DNA of 26,341 nucleotides, taken from Tissierellales bacterium (GTDB lineage: Bacteria; Bacillota; Clostridia; Tissierellales; JASKZW01). The notes beneath the pieces are model-generated. The model was not told the origin of the DNA and searched no databases. It saw nothing but the letters and a program-made list of their open reading frames with translations. Numbering within the stretch: the stretch's first letter is position 1; every line of letters starts with the position of its first letter. Location: NCBI GenBank assembly GCA_030152145.1, contig JASLIL010000033.1, forward strand, positions 1 through 26,341, read 5' to 3'. Of the stretch, positions 7,889 to 17,244 are shown piece by piece. The position numbers and the translations under genes were made by a program.

Positions 7889-10288
7889 CTATTCCATGAC
7901 CCCTCTATAAAAGTGGCCCTTGGTTATCTTATTTCTTTCTCTAAAAGTCTTAAAGTATCGATCTACCTCAGCTCTACCTATAGTTCCCTTAATATAGTCA
8001 TAGAAATACCTTTGAATGTCTTCAACTTCCTCATGATCAAAATTAAAATCCAATCTTACAAAGTCCACACCAGCTTGATAAATCCTATCTACAAAATCCA
8101 GGGTCATTATAGGCACTGAATTATATATTTTCGTCTTATTGTTAACTCTCTCAAAGTAAAACTCAGCCTTCATCTCATCTACTAGGGAATAACCCTTGTT
8201 GTAGAGGCAGGTCTCACAGTCATGCTTATAATTACATTTCTTTATAAGAGACATAGGACAGGCCTCATTTATCATAACCGGTAGATAACCATAGCCTAGG
8301 ACTTCATAGCTATTATGACCCTTAGCTGCAATTTTTTCTATCTGACCTAGCCTAAGTTCAGCTGATAGGCTTAAGGATTCTAGACCAGAGGTTCTAAAGA
8401 ACTGACCAGCATAGTCATTAAATACATTTAAGCCCTCTCCTCCATGAAGTTTTAGCTTGAACCTATCCTTAAAAAAGTATAGGCTGCCTAGATTATTGAT
8501 AAAGACTCCTGTAAACCTATCCTTGTAGTCCTCAAGCAAGTTCTCCATTTTCCTAAAATCATCTTGATAGAGAATCTTATCTGTCCATAAAAAGACCGGA
8601 AGATCTTTTGGTAACCTTTCAAATACCCTATCCCAGTTGTCTGTAAATCCAATATAAAGCCTATCAAGCTTACTAAGGTCTAGTCTTGAAAATATCTCAT
8701 AGGACCTAGCATAAACGGACAGCCCCTTGTAGTTTTTAGTTTCAATAGGATCTATATCCTTAAAGTCTTTCAAGGATCGACTAAGAGGGGACCTCTTATT
8801 AAAGTTCTTTCTTCTAGCATCTATCTCTTGAACCATAGCCCTCCTAAGCTCATTTATCTCCCTAAGAGGCATAAATATATTAGGATCCATATTTATATCT
8901 ACTTGCCTTAAATAATAAACTGTATCTCCCAGCTTATCTATCTGATCTCTGACCTTATCTCTATCAAGGCCAGCCTTCTTAGCCTCTTCTATCATAAAAT
9001 CTGTTTCTATACTTATTAGCTCTCCATCTAAAATACTTTCTATCCTAGGTTTCTGACCTAGGCGTAGCTCCAAACTAAGGTCTATAGGATAGTTTTTACT
9101 CTCAAGGACATAGCTCTCCCTAGCCTTTTCCAAAAGCTGCAGATTGCTAGTTCTATAGATCTCCCTACCCTTAGATACCCCTCGGGTATTATCAATTCGA
9201 ATAAGTTCTCCCCTAGAATTATTGGACTTCCAGTGAACTATAAAATCCTTTCCCCTATCTGTCACTATCTTTAAGCTATCTCCTGGACTAAGATCTTCAA
9301 CTAATTTTATATAGATATTGTTTTTATCAAAAGAATCTACCTGGCCAACTAGCAGCCCCTTATTGTTAGGCTTTTCATAGGAAAGAAAATCACTTCCAAA
9401 ATCTTTTAAGCCAATTCCCTTGGTAAACTCCCTATTAAATATCTCTTTTAACTCCAACTTGTCCTCTTGGCTAATCCTATCCTGATCCAAAACCTTCCTG
9501 TATTTTGACACTACAGTAGCTACATACTCTGGCTTCTTCATCCTACCTTCTATTTTCAAGGAAACAATACCACTATCAATTATCTCATCTATATGATCTA
9601 TAGTATTTAAATCCCTAGAGCTTAAAACATAGGCCCCTTCAAAGTTTTTTATAGGATTTTTACTGGCCTTCTCCACTATCCTATACTTTTTCCTACAAGG
9701 TTGAGCACAGCTTCCCCTATTACCACTTCTACCACCTATAAGGCTACTCATCAAACATTGTCCTGAATAGGCAACGCAAAGAGCACCATGTATAAAGCCC
9801 TCTAATTCTATACTGCTATTTTCTTTTATTCTTCTTATTTCTTCTATAGGGGTTTCTCTTGCCAAAACCACCCTAGTAAAGCCTAGTTTTTCTAAAAAAA
9901 GAGCTCCTTCTAGGTTATTAACAGTCATTTGTGTACTTCCGTGCAACTCAAATCGAGGAAAGAGTTCTTTTACAAGAAAAGCAAGACCCATATCCTGAAC
10001 TATAAGCCCATCTACATCTATATTATATAAGAAATTTATATAGTCTATAGCCTGGTCTAATTCTAGATCATCCATCAGAATATTTACGGTTACATATACC
10101 TTAACCCCTCTTAAGTGAGCATAGTCAACTGCTTCTTCTAGTTCTTCATAATCAAAGTTATTGGCATATTGTCTCGCACTAAAAACCTTTCCTCCCAAAT
10201 ATACAGCATCAGCACCATTTTGCACAGCTGCGTACAATGACTCCATACTTCCTACAGGAGCTAATAATTCTATATTTTTATTTGACAC
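7889..10288 (-). CDS. U32 family peptidase-like protein with DUF3656 domain
   Basis: The N-terminal half is a U32 TIM-barrel-like domain. It starts IELLAPVGSMESLYAAVQNG and carries the family Cys cluster near residues 170-205 (HGALCVAYSGQC ... GNRGSCAQPCR), likely ligands of an iron-sulfur cluster. A DUF3656-like middle and a second U32-like C-terminal part (NEACPMS ... CNYKHDCETC) follow. Despite the name, studied U32 members (RlhA, TrhP/YegQ) act in rRNA or tRNA hydroxylation, so an RNA-modification role is the better guess. I place the start at the GTG at 10288 (799 residues). It has AAGGAGG 12 bases upstream, inside the end of zapA. A TTG at 10312 would precede that ribosome site and is less likely. 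Confidence 0.9.
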   Translation of the reverse strand: MSNKNIELLAPVGSMESLYAAVQNGADAVYLGGKVFSARQYANNFDYEELEEAVDYAHLRGVKVYVTVNILMDDLELDQAIDYINFLYNIDVDGLIVQDMGLAFLVKELFPRFELHGSTQMTVNNLEGALFLEKLGFTRVVLARETPIEEIRRIKENSSIELEGFIHGALCVAYSGQCLMSSLIGGRSGNRGSCAQPCRKKYRIVEKASKNPIKNFEGAYVLSSRDLNTIDHIDEIIDSGIVSLKIEGRMKKPEYVATVVSKYRKVLDQDRISQEDKLELKEIFNREFTKGIGLKDFGSDFLSYEKPNNKGLLVGQVDSFDKNNIYIKLVEDLSPGDSLKIVTDRGKDFIVHWKSNNSRGELIRIDNTRGVSKGREIYRTSNLQLLEKARESYVLESKNYPIDLSLELRLGQKPRIESILDGELISIETDFMIEEAKKAGLDRDKVRDQIDKLGDTVYYLRQVDINMDPNIFMPLREINELRRAMVQEIDARRKNFNKRSPLSRSLKDFKDIDPIETKNYKGLSVYARSYEIFSRLDLSKLDRLYIGFTDNWDRVFERLPKDLPVFLWTDKILYQDDFRKMENLLEDYKDRFTGVFINNLGSLYFFKDRFKLKLHGGEGLNVFNDYAGQFFRTSGLESLSLSAELRLGQIEKIAAKGHNSYEVLGYGYLPVMINEACPMSLIKKCNYKHDCETCLYNKGYSLVDEMKAEFYFERVNNKTKIYNSVPIMTLDFVDRIYQAGVDFVRLDFNFDHEEVEDIQRYFYDYIKGTIGRAEVDRYFKTFRERNKITKGHFYRGVME

Positions 10289-10292
10289 GTAT

Positions 10293-10853
10293 TTAAACTT
10301 CCTCCTTAACAAAGGCTCTTTCCTCAGATGACTTTAGGGACTCATCAAGTTCCTTCCTAATATCTATTAATTCAATCTGACTTTCAAAAACCTTATCTTG
10401 TAGTTTTTTAACCATCTTTTCCTTTTCCCTGATCTCCAAATCCTTTAATTCCATAAATTCCTTAGTTTTTTCAAGATTTCCATCCCTATCCTCAATTTCT
10501 CCCTCTAGTTCAGATAATCTTGACTCTAAAACCTTCTTCTCCCTATCTAGCTTATCAACCAAAGCCTTATGTTCTTCTAAAATATCCTTTAACTCATCAT
10601 ATTTTTCAATAGGATTCTTAACCTTATTTTCAAGTTCCTCTAGTTTCTCCATATTTTTATGAAGTTCATCTGCTATATTTATTGCCACCAATATTACCGC
10701 CATTGAACCTGTTAATCTGTTATTTTTAGTACTCACTGTCTTGATCTTGTCATCAACATATGAAGCCAACTTCTCTATGTATTCTGAAGACTCTTCCCCT
10801 ACAATGGTAATATTGCGACCATCTATACGCACCTCTGTTTTATTTGTTCCCAT
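10293..10853 (-). CDS. zapA: Cell division protein ZapA with long coiled-coil tail
   Basis: The first ~90 residues match ZapA: KTEVRIDGRNITIVGEES, then a helix with the SMAVILVAINIADEL segment typical of the family. ZapA binds FtsZ and promotes Z-ring bundling. Here the ZapA domain is followed by about 100 residues of highly charged heptad-like sequence, making the protein 186 residues instead of the usual 85-110. I use the ATG at 10853, 9 bases after GGAGG. A TTG six bases upstream would sit only 3 bases from the ribosome site. It lies between pheT and the U32 gene, as in related Bacillota, and its final codons (AAGGAGGAA) supply the ribosome site of the U32 gene. Confidence 0.9.
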   Translation of the reverse strand: MGTNKTEVRIDGRNITIVGEESSEYIEKLASYVDDKIKTVSTKNNRLTGSMAVILVAINIADELHKNMEKLEELENKVKNPIEKYDELKDILEEHKALVDKLDREKKVLESRLSELEGEIEDRDGNLEKTKEFMELKDLEIREKEKMVKKLQDKVFESQIELIDIRKELDESLKSSEERAFVKEEV

Positions 10854-10876
10854 AGACAATCCCCTCCTACACTTAT

Positions 10877-10901
10877 AGACTAAGGGCTAGGCCCTTAGTC
10901 T
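10877..10901 (-). other. Stem-loop between pheT and zapA
   Basis: An 11-bp perfect inverted repeat (AGACTAAGGGC/GCCCTTAGTCT) with a 3-base loop lies between the pheT stop and the zapA ribosome site. No U run follows in either direction, so it is not a standard intrinsic terminator. It may stabilise or process the mRNA, or partly attenuate it. Confidence 0.7.
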
Positions 10902-10906
10902 CAAAT

Positions 10907-13300
10907 CTATCCTCTTAACTTTCCATCTAACTTCTTCTCTATGTCTGAAAGTATTTTTTCCTGTATTTCATTAACCTCTTGGTCCTTAAGAGTACCCTTT
11001 CTCGATCTATAAACTATTGAAAAGGCCATACTCTTCTTTCCTTCCTCTATCTGTCCACCTGAGTAGACATCAAAAAGCTCTATATTCTCTATTATACCAT
11101 TATTATTGTCCCAAACAAGCTCTTCTATATCACCAAATAAAATATCTTCATCTACAACTACAGCTATATCTCTAGATACTGAAGGATATTTAGCCAGGGA
11201 TTTAAATTTCTTCTCAAGCCTAGCCTTATCTATAAGAGTTTCCATATCAACTTCTGCTATATAAACTCTTTCCTTAATAGAGTAGTTGTCTATAACATCT
11301 GGATAAACCTCTCCAACTACACCTATCTCTTCTCCATCTAAAACTATGCTAGCTGTTCTATTTGGGTGGAAGCTAGGATTCTTATCTTCTTTTTTATAGA
11401 CAATACCCTCCAAGCCCAATCTATCAAATACCATATCTAGAGAAGCCTTTAAGTAGTAGAAATCCACATCCCCATACATAGCTATAGAAAGAAGCTTCTT
11501 CTGTTCTGGAAGATTTACAACTGGTAGCTCCTTAGGAATAAAAACATTACCTATTTCAAAGTAAAGACATTCCTTAACACCCTTGTTATAGTTCTTGCTT
11601 AAAAGACTTAAAAGGTTTGGCATAATAGTCCTTCTCATTATGCTATAGTCCTCTCCCAAAGGATTTATCAATCTAATACTTTCCCTTCTTAGATCGTCCT
11701 TAGCCATATTTATCTTATCATAGGCCTTGGGACTAATAAAGGAGTAACTCATAATTTGGCTAACTCCCATACCTAAAAGCGTATCCCTAACTACCTTTTC
11801 CACTTCCCTGCTATAAGGTCTGCCTCCACGGGTAACCTTACCTACTAGAGCTTGTTTTTCTATATTATGGAAGCCATAAAGCCTACCAACCTCTTCTATT
11901 AGGTCAACATCTCTCTTAATATCATTTCTAAAGGATGGAACCTTACTTACTATCCTATCTCCCTCTATCTTAGATTCAAACTCCAGTCTCTCCAGGTAGT
12001 TTTTTATCTCCTCAGCCTGGAAGCTTGTACCTAAAAGCCTATTAAGCTTATCCTTTTCTACAGATACCTGAAGGAGCTCAGTAGGTTTTTTACCTAGATC
12101 TATACTACCCTTAACAACTTTACCTGCACCTGTCTCCTCTATTAGTTGACAAACTCTTAGGGCTGCCTTTTCTGCTAGATTTAAATCCAACCACTTCTCA
12201 AGTCTTGATGATGCATCTGTTCTAAGGTTTAAGTTTTTTGAACTTAATCTTATAGTTCTAGGATCAAAATTAGCGGACTCTAAAAATATAGTCTTAGTAG
12301 AGTCTGTAACCTCTGAATCAAAAGCTCCCATTATACCTGCTATAGCTAGAGGTTTAGATCCATCTGCTATAAGTAAATCTTCAGAACTTAACTTTCTCTC
12401 CACTCCATCAAGAGTTACTATAAGCTCATCTTCCTTAGCCCTTCTCACTTCAATTTCACCCTTGTATATCTTGTCTAAATCAAAGGCATGTAGTGGTTGA
12501 CCCATTTCAAGCATAACATAGTTGGTTATATCAACTATATTATTTATAGGCCTAACTCCTGCCTCCATAAGTCTATTTTGAATCCACTGAGGAGAGTCCT
12601 TTATAACTAGATCTGTAACAACCCTACCATAGTATCTATTGCACAAGTCCTCATCTATAGTAAGAGATTTTATAAATTGATCTATATCCTCAATTTCATT
12701 TTTAAGCTCTATCTTTGGATAGGTAAGTTCCTTATCAAAGGTTGCCGCAGCTTCCCTAGCCATACCTATAACACTTAGGCAATCTGGTCTATTTGGGGTA
12801 ATCTCAAACTCCATTACCTCACCATGCATTTCAAGAACATCTCTCATGTCTTTGCCTAGTTCTGTCTTTTCACTTAAAAGATATATTCCATCCTTATAGG
12901 CCTTAGGTATAACCTGATCCTTGTAACCTAACTCAGCCAGAGAACAAAGCATACCATAGGAGTCTACCCCTCTAAAATCTGTTAGGGCTATTTCCATACC
13001 ATCTGCTAAAACAGCACCTATCTTAGCTACTGGTACATAGTCTCCAACTGAAACATTCTTAGCACCAGTTACTATAGTAAGAACCTCATCTCCCACATCT
13101 ATCTTGGTAACAACTAACTTATCTGCATTTGGATGCTTGTCTATTTCCAAGATCTTTCCTACAACTACATTCTCCACATCTACTTCCAAGGGACTTATAG
13201 CCTCTACATGGGAACCTGAGTCTGTTAGTTTATCTGAAATTATTCTAGTGTCTACATCTATATCAACATAATCTTTTAGCCATTTAATTGGTAATAACAT
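10907..13300 (-). CDS. pheT: Phenylalanine--tRNA ligase beta subunit
   Basis: This is the 797-residue large subunit of the heterotetrameric (alpha2beta2) PheRS, of normal length. The order is: N-terminal segment MLLPIKWLKDYVD; an EMAP/OB-type tRNA-binding domain at about residues 40-150 (KHPNADKLVVTKIDVG); the B3/B4 editing region; the B5 domain; a catalytic-like core (RLINPLGEDYSIMRRT) without catalysis; and a C-terminal FDX-ACB anticodon-binding domain ending in SDIEKKLDGKLRG. The ATG follows AATAGGAGGTCAAAT. It starts 13 bases after pheS and must be co-transcribed with it. A strong hairpin separates it from zapA. Confidence 0.98.
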   Translation of the reverse strand: MLLPIKWLKDYVDIDVDTRIISDKLTDSGSHVEAISPLEVDVENVVVGKILEIDKHPNADKLVVTKIDVGDEVLTIVTGAKNVSVGDYVPVAKIGAVLADGMEIALTDFRGVDSYGMLCSLAELGYKDQVIPKAYKDGIYLLSEKTELGKDMRDVLEMHGEVMEFEITPNRPDCLSVIGMAREAAATFDKELTYPKIELKNEIEDIDQFIKSLTIDEDLCNRYYGRVVTDLVIKDSPQWIQNRLMEAGVRPINNIVDITNYVMLEMGQPLHAFDLDKIYKGEIEVRRAKEDELIVTLDGVERKLSSEDLLIADGSKPLAIAGIMGAFDSEVTDSTKTIFLESANFDPRTIRLSSKNLNLRTDASSRLEKWLDLNLAEKAALRVCQLIEETGAGKVVKGSIDLGKKPTELLQVSVEKDKLNRLLGTSFQAEEIKNYLERLEFESKIEGDRIVSKVPSFRNDIKRDVDLIEEVGRLYGFHNIEKQALVGKVTRGGRPYSREVEKVVRDTLLGMGVSQIMSYSFISPKAYDKINMAKDDLRRESIRLINPLGEDYSIMRRTIMPNLLSLLSKNYNKGVKECLYFEIGNVFIPKELPVVNLPEQKKLLSIAMYGDVDFYYLKASLDMVFDRLGLEGIVYKKEDKNPSFHPNRTASIVLDGEEIGVVGEVYPDVIDNYSIKERVYIAEVDMETLIDKARLEKKFKSLAKYPSVSRDIAVVVDEDILFGDIEELVWDNNNGIIENIELFDVYSGGQIEEGKKSMAFSIVYRSRKGTLKDQEVNEIQEKILSDIEKKLDGKLRG

Positions 13301-13313
13301 ATTTGACCTCCTA

Positions 13314-14336
13314 TTAAAACTGTTCTATAAATCTCTTATCATTATCAAATAATAATCTTATATCATCTAAGCCGTACTTAACCATAGTAATTCTGTCTAT
13401 TCCCATTCCGAAGGCAAAGCCGCTGTATTTTTCTGAATCAATACCACAATTTTCTAAAACCTTAGGATGAACCATACCTCCACCTAAAAGTTCCATACTC
13501 CAACCTGTTCCATCACAAGTCTCACAGCCTTTTCCCTTACAATCAAAACAAGAAACATCCACTTCTATACTAGGCTCAGTGAAAGGAAAATGATGAGGTC
13601 TAAATCTCGTTTCCATATCCTGTCCAAAAAGTTCTTTTACAAATATATCTATAGTATCCATTAAGTTAGCCATACTAATGTTTTCATCTACTACCAGACC
13701 TTCCAGTTGGTGGAACATAGGTGAATGTGTGTCATCTACATCATCATATCTAAAGGTTCTACCTGCTGAAACCATCTTTATAGGAGCCTTCATTTCCCTC
13801 ATAACCCTTATTTGAACTGGTGATGTATGAGGTCTTAAAACTATATCCTTATTTATATAAAAAGTATCACTTAAGTCTCTTGATGGATGATTTTCTGGTG
13901 AGTTCAAAGCATCAAAGCTATGTTCTACTGTTTCAATTTCCGGTCCGTCCATTACACTAAAGCCCATACTAATAAATAGATCCTCTAACTCCTCTATAGT
14001 CTTTAAAAGAGGATTTATATGACCTGGCTCTCTAAAGCTCTTCTTTATAGTAACGTCTATTTTTTCCGCCTCTATTTTTTCTTTTTTAAGGGCAAGACTA
14101 AACTCTTCCTTGGTTTTTTCCAATTCTCTTTCTATATCTTCCCTGATTTTATTGGCAAGTTCCCCCATAATAGGTCTTTCTTCCTTGGGAAGCTTTCCCA
14201 TACCCCTAAGTACTTTTGTTAATTCACCTTTTTTACCCATATATTTAATTCTTATATCTTCAAGAGCATCTAAGTTTTCAATGGACTTGATACTCTCTAT
14301 AGCCTCTTCTTTTATAGCTTTTAAACTTTCTTTCAT
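13314..14336 (-). CDS. pheS: Phenylalanine--tRNA ligase alpha subunit
   Basis: This 340-residue class II catalytic subunit of PheRS has an N-terminal coiled-coil tRNA-binding arm (about residues 1-90). The catalytic core follows, with RPHTSPVQIRVM, motif 2 RTFRYDDVDDTHSPMFHQ, and motif 3 GFAFGMGIDRITMVKYG near the C-terminus. The Cys-rich SCFDCKGKGCETC insert is normal for bacterial PheS. It heads the pheS-pheT-zapA-U32-mutS2 cluster. Unlike argS and thrS it has no room for a T-box: only 84 bases separate it from the methylase gene. Those bases hold a promoter with an inverted repeat over the expected start site. Confidence 0.98.
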   Translation of the reverse strand: MKESLKAIKEEAIESIKSIENLDALEDIRIKYMGKKGELTKVLRGMGKLPKEERPIMGELANKIREDIERELEKTKEEFSLALKKEKIEAEKIDVTIKKSFREPGHINPLLKTIEELEDLFISMGFSVMDGPEIETVEHSFDALNSPENHPSRDLSDTFYINKDIVLRPHTSPVQIRVMREMKAPIKMVSAGRTFRYDDVDDTHSPMFHQLEGLVVDENISMANLMDTIDIFVKELFGQDMETRFRPHHFPFTEPSIEVDVSCFDCKGKGCETCDGTGWSMELLGGGMVHPKVLENCGIDSEKYSGFAFGMGIDRITMVKYGLDDIRLLFDNDKRFIEQF

Positions 14337-14368
14337 CAGTACACATCCTTCCTAAACAATTCTCTTGC

Positions 14369-14389
14369 ATTGTAAACTATTGTTACAAT
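14369..14389. promoter_or_regulatory. Inverted repeat at the pheS start site (possible operator)
   Basis: ATTGTAA and TTACAAT form a perfect 7-bp inverted repeat with a 7-base spacer, overlapping the end of the -10 element and the expected transcription start. This is a typical operator position, but the site is AT-rich and occurs once. Confidence 0.4.
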
Positions 14390-14416
14390 TATAGCACCTA
14401 TCTTTGTAAAATACAA
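14388..14416 (-). promoter_or_regulatory. Promoter of the pheS operon
   Basis: TATAAT at 14388-14393 is a perfect -10. TTGTAT (14411-14416) lies 17 bases upstream and is a weak -35. The start site would be near 14381, leaving a leader of about 45 bases. Confidence 0.65.
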
Positions 14417-14420
14417 GAAT

Positions 14421-15206
14421 CTAGGCCTTAAGGCAACTGGCATACATTACTATAGAAGCAGCCACTCCAGCATTTAAACTTTCCGCCTCACCAACCATAG
14501 GAATTTTAACAAGTTTATGGGAAAGTTCAAGGTATTCCTCTGATACTCCCTTAGATTCATTGCCTATTACAAAAATAGACTTATTAAAGTCCAAGTCCTC
14601 TATATAGTCACTAGCCTCTAGGGAGGTACTATATAGACTAAGGCCTTCCTCTTCCAATAGATCCTCAAGATCACTGGAGGATTCAATATTGTAAATTTTG
14701 GTCCTAAAAATAGAACCCATAGTGCTTCTAACCACCTTTGGATTGTATATATCAACACAGCCCTTGGTTAGGAAGATTCCATCTACACCAAAAGCATCTC
14801 CTGATCTTATTATGGTCCCCATATTTCCCGGATCCTGTAGCTCGTCCAACAAGAGATAGAAGGCCCTGCCTTCACTTTTAAAAGATTCCATAGACCTATC
14901 TATCATAGGAACTACTGCTAAAATACCCTGAGGGCTCTCCATATCTGTAATTTCAGAAAAAATCCTATCACTTACATAGATCAGATCCTTATCTTCCAGT
15001 CTAGCTAGAAACTCCTCATTAGCCAGGTCTTCAGAGAAACTTTGGCTAATAACCAGCTGATTTACTGGATAGTCCTTATCCAGACACTCCTCTACTATCT
15101 TTAAACCCTCTATAATAAAACTTCTTGTCTTAAGCCTGTTTTTTTTCTTAAAAAGAGATCTTATCTCCTTAACCTTCTTATTGTTACTACTTTCTATATA
15201 TTTCAT
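14421..15206 (-). CDS. TrmH/SpoU family rRNA 2'-O-methyltransferase (YsgA/RlmP-like)
   Basis: This SPOUT-class methylase transfers a methyl group from SAM to a ribose 2'-OH. An N-terminal L30e-like substrate-binding domain (about residues 1-95) precedes the SpoU domain, which shows all three motifs: LQDPGNMGTIIRSGDAFG, FVIGNESKGVS, and the C-terminal knot PMVGEAESLNAGVAASI. Its position directly upstream of pheS matches Bacillus ysgA (RlmP, which methylates a guanosine in the 23S rRNA A-loop). The same target is likely but not proven here. I choose the ATG at 15206 (261 residues, MKYIESSNNKK). TTG/GTG codons just upstream (15212-15221) are possible alternatives because GAGG lies before them. 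The gene overlaps the end of ktrA by 20 bases. Confidence 0.92.
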   Translation of the reverse strand: MKYIESSNNKKVKEIRSLFKKKNRLKTRSFIIEGLKIVEECLDKDYPVNQLVISQSFSEDLANEEFLARLEDKDLIYVSDRIFSEITDMESPQGILAVVPMIDRSMESFKSEGRAFYLLLDELQDPGNMGTIIRSGDAFGVDGIFLTKGCVDIYNPKVVRSTMGSIFRTKIYNIESSSDLEDLLEEEGLSLYSTSLEASDYIEDLDFNKSIFVIGNESKGVSEEYLELSHKLVKIPMVGEAESLNAGVAASIVMYASCLKA

Positions 15207-15864
15207 CCTCTTCACCAACAATTTCCTCTATTTTCTTTACATCATCTGCCCTACCTACTATAACCAAAATATCACCATCGTTTATAAGCTCACTGCTTTT
15301 TGGAGATATCTTTAAATCCTTACCTGATTTTATGGCAAGAACTGTTACGCCATACTTTTTATGAATATTTATATCTTCCAAGGTTTTACCGGTCCAAGCC
15401 CTCATATGTTTTACTTCAACCAGACTATATTCTGAGGATATATTTATAAAATCCAAGATATTGGAAGAAGCCAAATTATGGGCTACCCTCTTAGCCATAT
15501 CCTCCTCTGGATATATTATCCTATCTGCCCCCAGCCTTTTTAAAACCTTACCGTGATTTTCATCACTGGCCTTGGCAAGTATCTTCTTAACACCTAGTTC
15601 CTTGGAGACCAATGTAGCCATAACAGATGCTTGGAAGTTACTTCCAATAGCTACTATAACCACATCAGCATTAGATATTCCAAGTTCCTCTAAAACTCTT
15701 TCATCTGTAACATCTGCCTCCACACCGTGAGTCACATAGTCCATTATCTCATCAATTTTTTCTCCATTTATATCTACTGCCAATACCTCATTATCTAATT
15801 CATAAAGTGCCCTTGCTAGACTAGATCCAAACTTGCCACAACCAATTACCACATACTGTTTCAT
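15187..15864 (-). CDS. ktrA: Ktr/Trk potassium uptake regulatory subunit (KtrA)
   Basis: This 225-residue cytoplasmic gating ring protein has an N-terminal RCK_N (Rossmann) domain with the nucleotide-binding GCGKFG at residues 8-13 and a D at the end of the second strand (AVDING). A C-terminal RCK_C domain spans about residues 140-220. RCK_C domains of KtrA bind c-di-AMP in studied Bacillota, and RCK_N binds ATP/ADP. It follows ktrB by 12 bases, so the two make one K+ transporter. The TrmH-like gene starts inside its last codons, indicating co-transcription of all three. Confidence 0.95.
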   Translation of the reverse strand: MKQYVVIGCGKFGSSLARALYELDNEVLAVDINGEKIDEIMDYVTHGVEADVTDERVLEELGISNADVVIVAIGSNFQASVMATLVSKELGVKKILAKASDENHGKVLKRLGADRIIYPEEDMAKRVAHNLASSNILDFINISSEYSLVEVKHMRAWTGKTLEDINIHKKYGVTVLAIKSGKDLKISPKSSELINDGDILVIVGRADDVKKIEEIVGEEDEIYRK

Positions 15865-15876
15865 CTTTTTAACCCC

Positions 15877-17229
15877 CTATCCAATAGTAATATTTCCTTC
15901 ACCATATCTAAAGTGCTTCTTCTCCCTATCCTTTAAAAGTGCATAGCCCATAGTTAAAGGTCCAAGCCTGCCTGCATACATGGTAAAACATAAGAGTATT
16001 TTACCAAAATCAGTTAAATTAGAAGTTATACCTCTTGTAACACCTACTGTAGCAAAGGCCGAAGTAGTTTCATAAAGAAGATCCATAAAGCTAGCCTCTT
16101 CCGTAAAACTTAGGGCCAGGGTTACAAAACTTATAAAGGTTACCCCTATAACAAAAAGTGCCAGGGCTCTTTTTATTACATCCTCATTGATCCTCCTCTT
16201 TAGGAGGATAACATCCTTGTCTCCCTTGATAACAGCTATAGTTGTAGCTATAACAACACCAAAGGTAGTTGTCTTTATACCACCTGCTGTAGATCCTGGA
16301 GATCCACCTATAAACATTAGTATAATCAAAATAAATACTGTGCTTTCCTTCATAGCAGCCAAGTTTATAGAATTAAATCCCGCTGTTCTAGCTACGGCTG
16401 ACTGAAAGAAGGCCGCCATTAACTTCTCAAAAAATCCCATACCCTTAAGTGTTTCTGGATTCTTGTACTCTAAAACCATAATTCCTAAGGTTCCTGCAAA
16501 AAGTAAGATTCCTGTCATCAAAATAGCCATCTTGGTATGTAGCTTTAGTCTGGAAATTCTCTTGGTCTTAGTCAGGTCCATATAGACGGAAAATCCCAAC
16601 CCTCCTATAATAACTAAAAATGCCACTGTCAGAGTTACTACTGGATCCAGGCTATAGCCTTCCAAGCTGTTGCCTATAAGATCAAAGCCAGCATTACAAA
16701 AAGCCGATATAGAATGGAATACAGAAAACCAAATTCCCTTACCTAGGCCATATTGACCTATAAATCTAGTTGATAGGATCAAGGCCCCAATAAACTCTAT
16801 GGTAAAAGTTGATAGCACTACATACTTAACCAACCTTACTAGTCCTGAAAGACTTTCCTCATTTAACTGTTCCTTTATAACCAACCTATCCTTTAAGGTA
16901 ATCTTCTTCCCCCCCATTATGGCCACAAGAGTTGCCATAGTCATAAAGCCCAGTCCTCCCATCTGGATCAAGGATATGATTACAAAATGGCCAAAGTCTG
17001 ACCAGGTACTGGCTGTATTTTTAACTACAAGTCCTGTTACACATACTGCTGAAGTAGATGTAAAAAGTGCATCTATAAATCTAACCCTCTCCCCTGTCTG
17101 TGTTGCTAGAGGCAGAGTTAGAAGGAAGGCTCCAAAAAGTATTAATAGTCCAAAACCTAGGGCCAGTATCCTTGGTGGATTCAAACTCCTTCTATCTGTT
17201 GTTACTGCCATATCCTCTATTACCCTCAT
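15877..17229 (-). CDS. ktrB: TrkH/KtrB family potassium uptake protein
   Basis: This 450-residue integral membrane K+ translocator has the TrkH/KtrB fold of four M1-P-M2 repeats. The four selectivity-filter loops are readable: TSAVCVTG (G66), SAFCNAG (G181), ARTAGFN (G284) and AFATVGV (G396). The Gly-rich M2C/gating stretch GGSPGSTAGG is at 308-317. The length and the short N-terminus fit KtrB better than the longer TrkH. ATG with AAGGAGGTG just upstream is an excellent start. The partner ktrA follows. There is no sign of a c-di-AMP (ydaO) riboswitch upstream; the leader is at most a few dozen bases and carries three tandem TATAAT repeats. Confidence 0.96.
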   Translation of the reverse strand: MRVIEDMAVTTDRRSLNPPRILALGFGLLILFGAFLLTLPLATQTGERVRFIDALFTSTSAVCVTGLVVKNTASTWSDFGHFVIISLIQMGGLGFMTMATLVAIMGGKKITLKDRLVIKEQLNEESLSGLVRLVKYVVLSTFTIEFIGALILSTRFIGQYGLGKGIWFSVFHSISAFCNAGFDLIGNSLEGYSLDPVVTLTVAFLVIIGGLGFSVYMDLTKTKRISRLKLHTKMAILMTGILLFAGTLGIMVLEYKNPETLKGMGFFEKLMAAFFQSAVARTAGFNSINLAAMKESTVFILIILMFIGGSPGSTAGGIKTTTFGVVIATTIAVIKGDKDVILLKRRINEDVIKRALALFVIGVTFISFVTLALSFTEEASFMDLLYETTSAFATVGVTRGITSNLTDFGKILLCFTMYAGRLGPLTMGYALLKDREKKHFRYGEGNITIG

Positions 17230-17244
17230 ACTACACCTCCTTGT

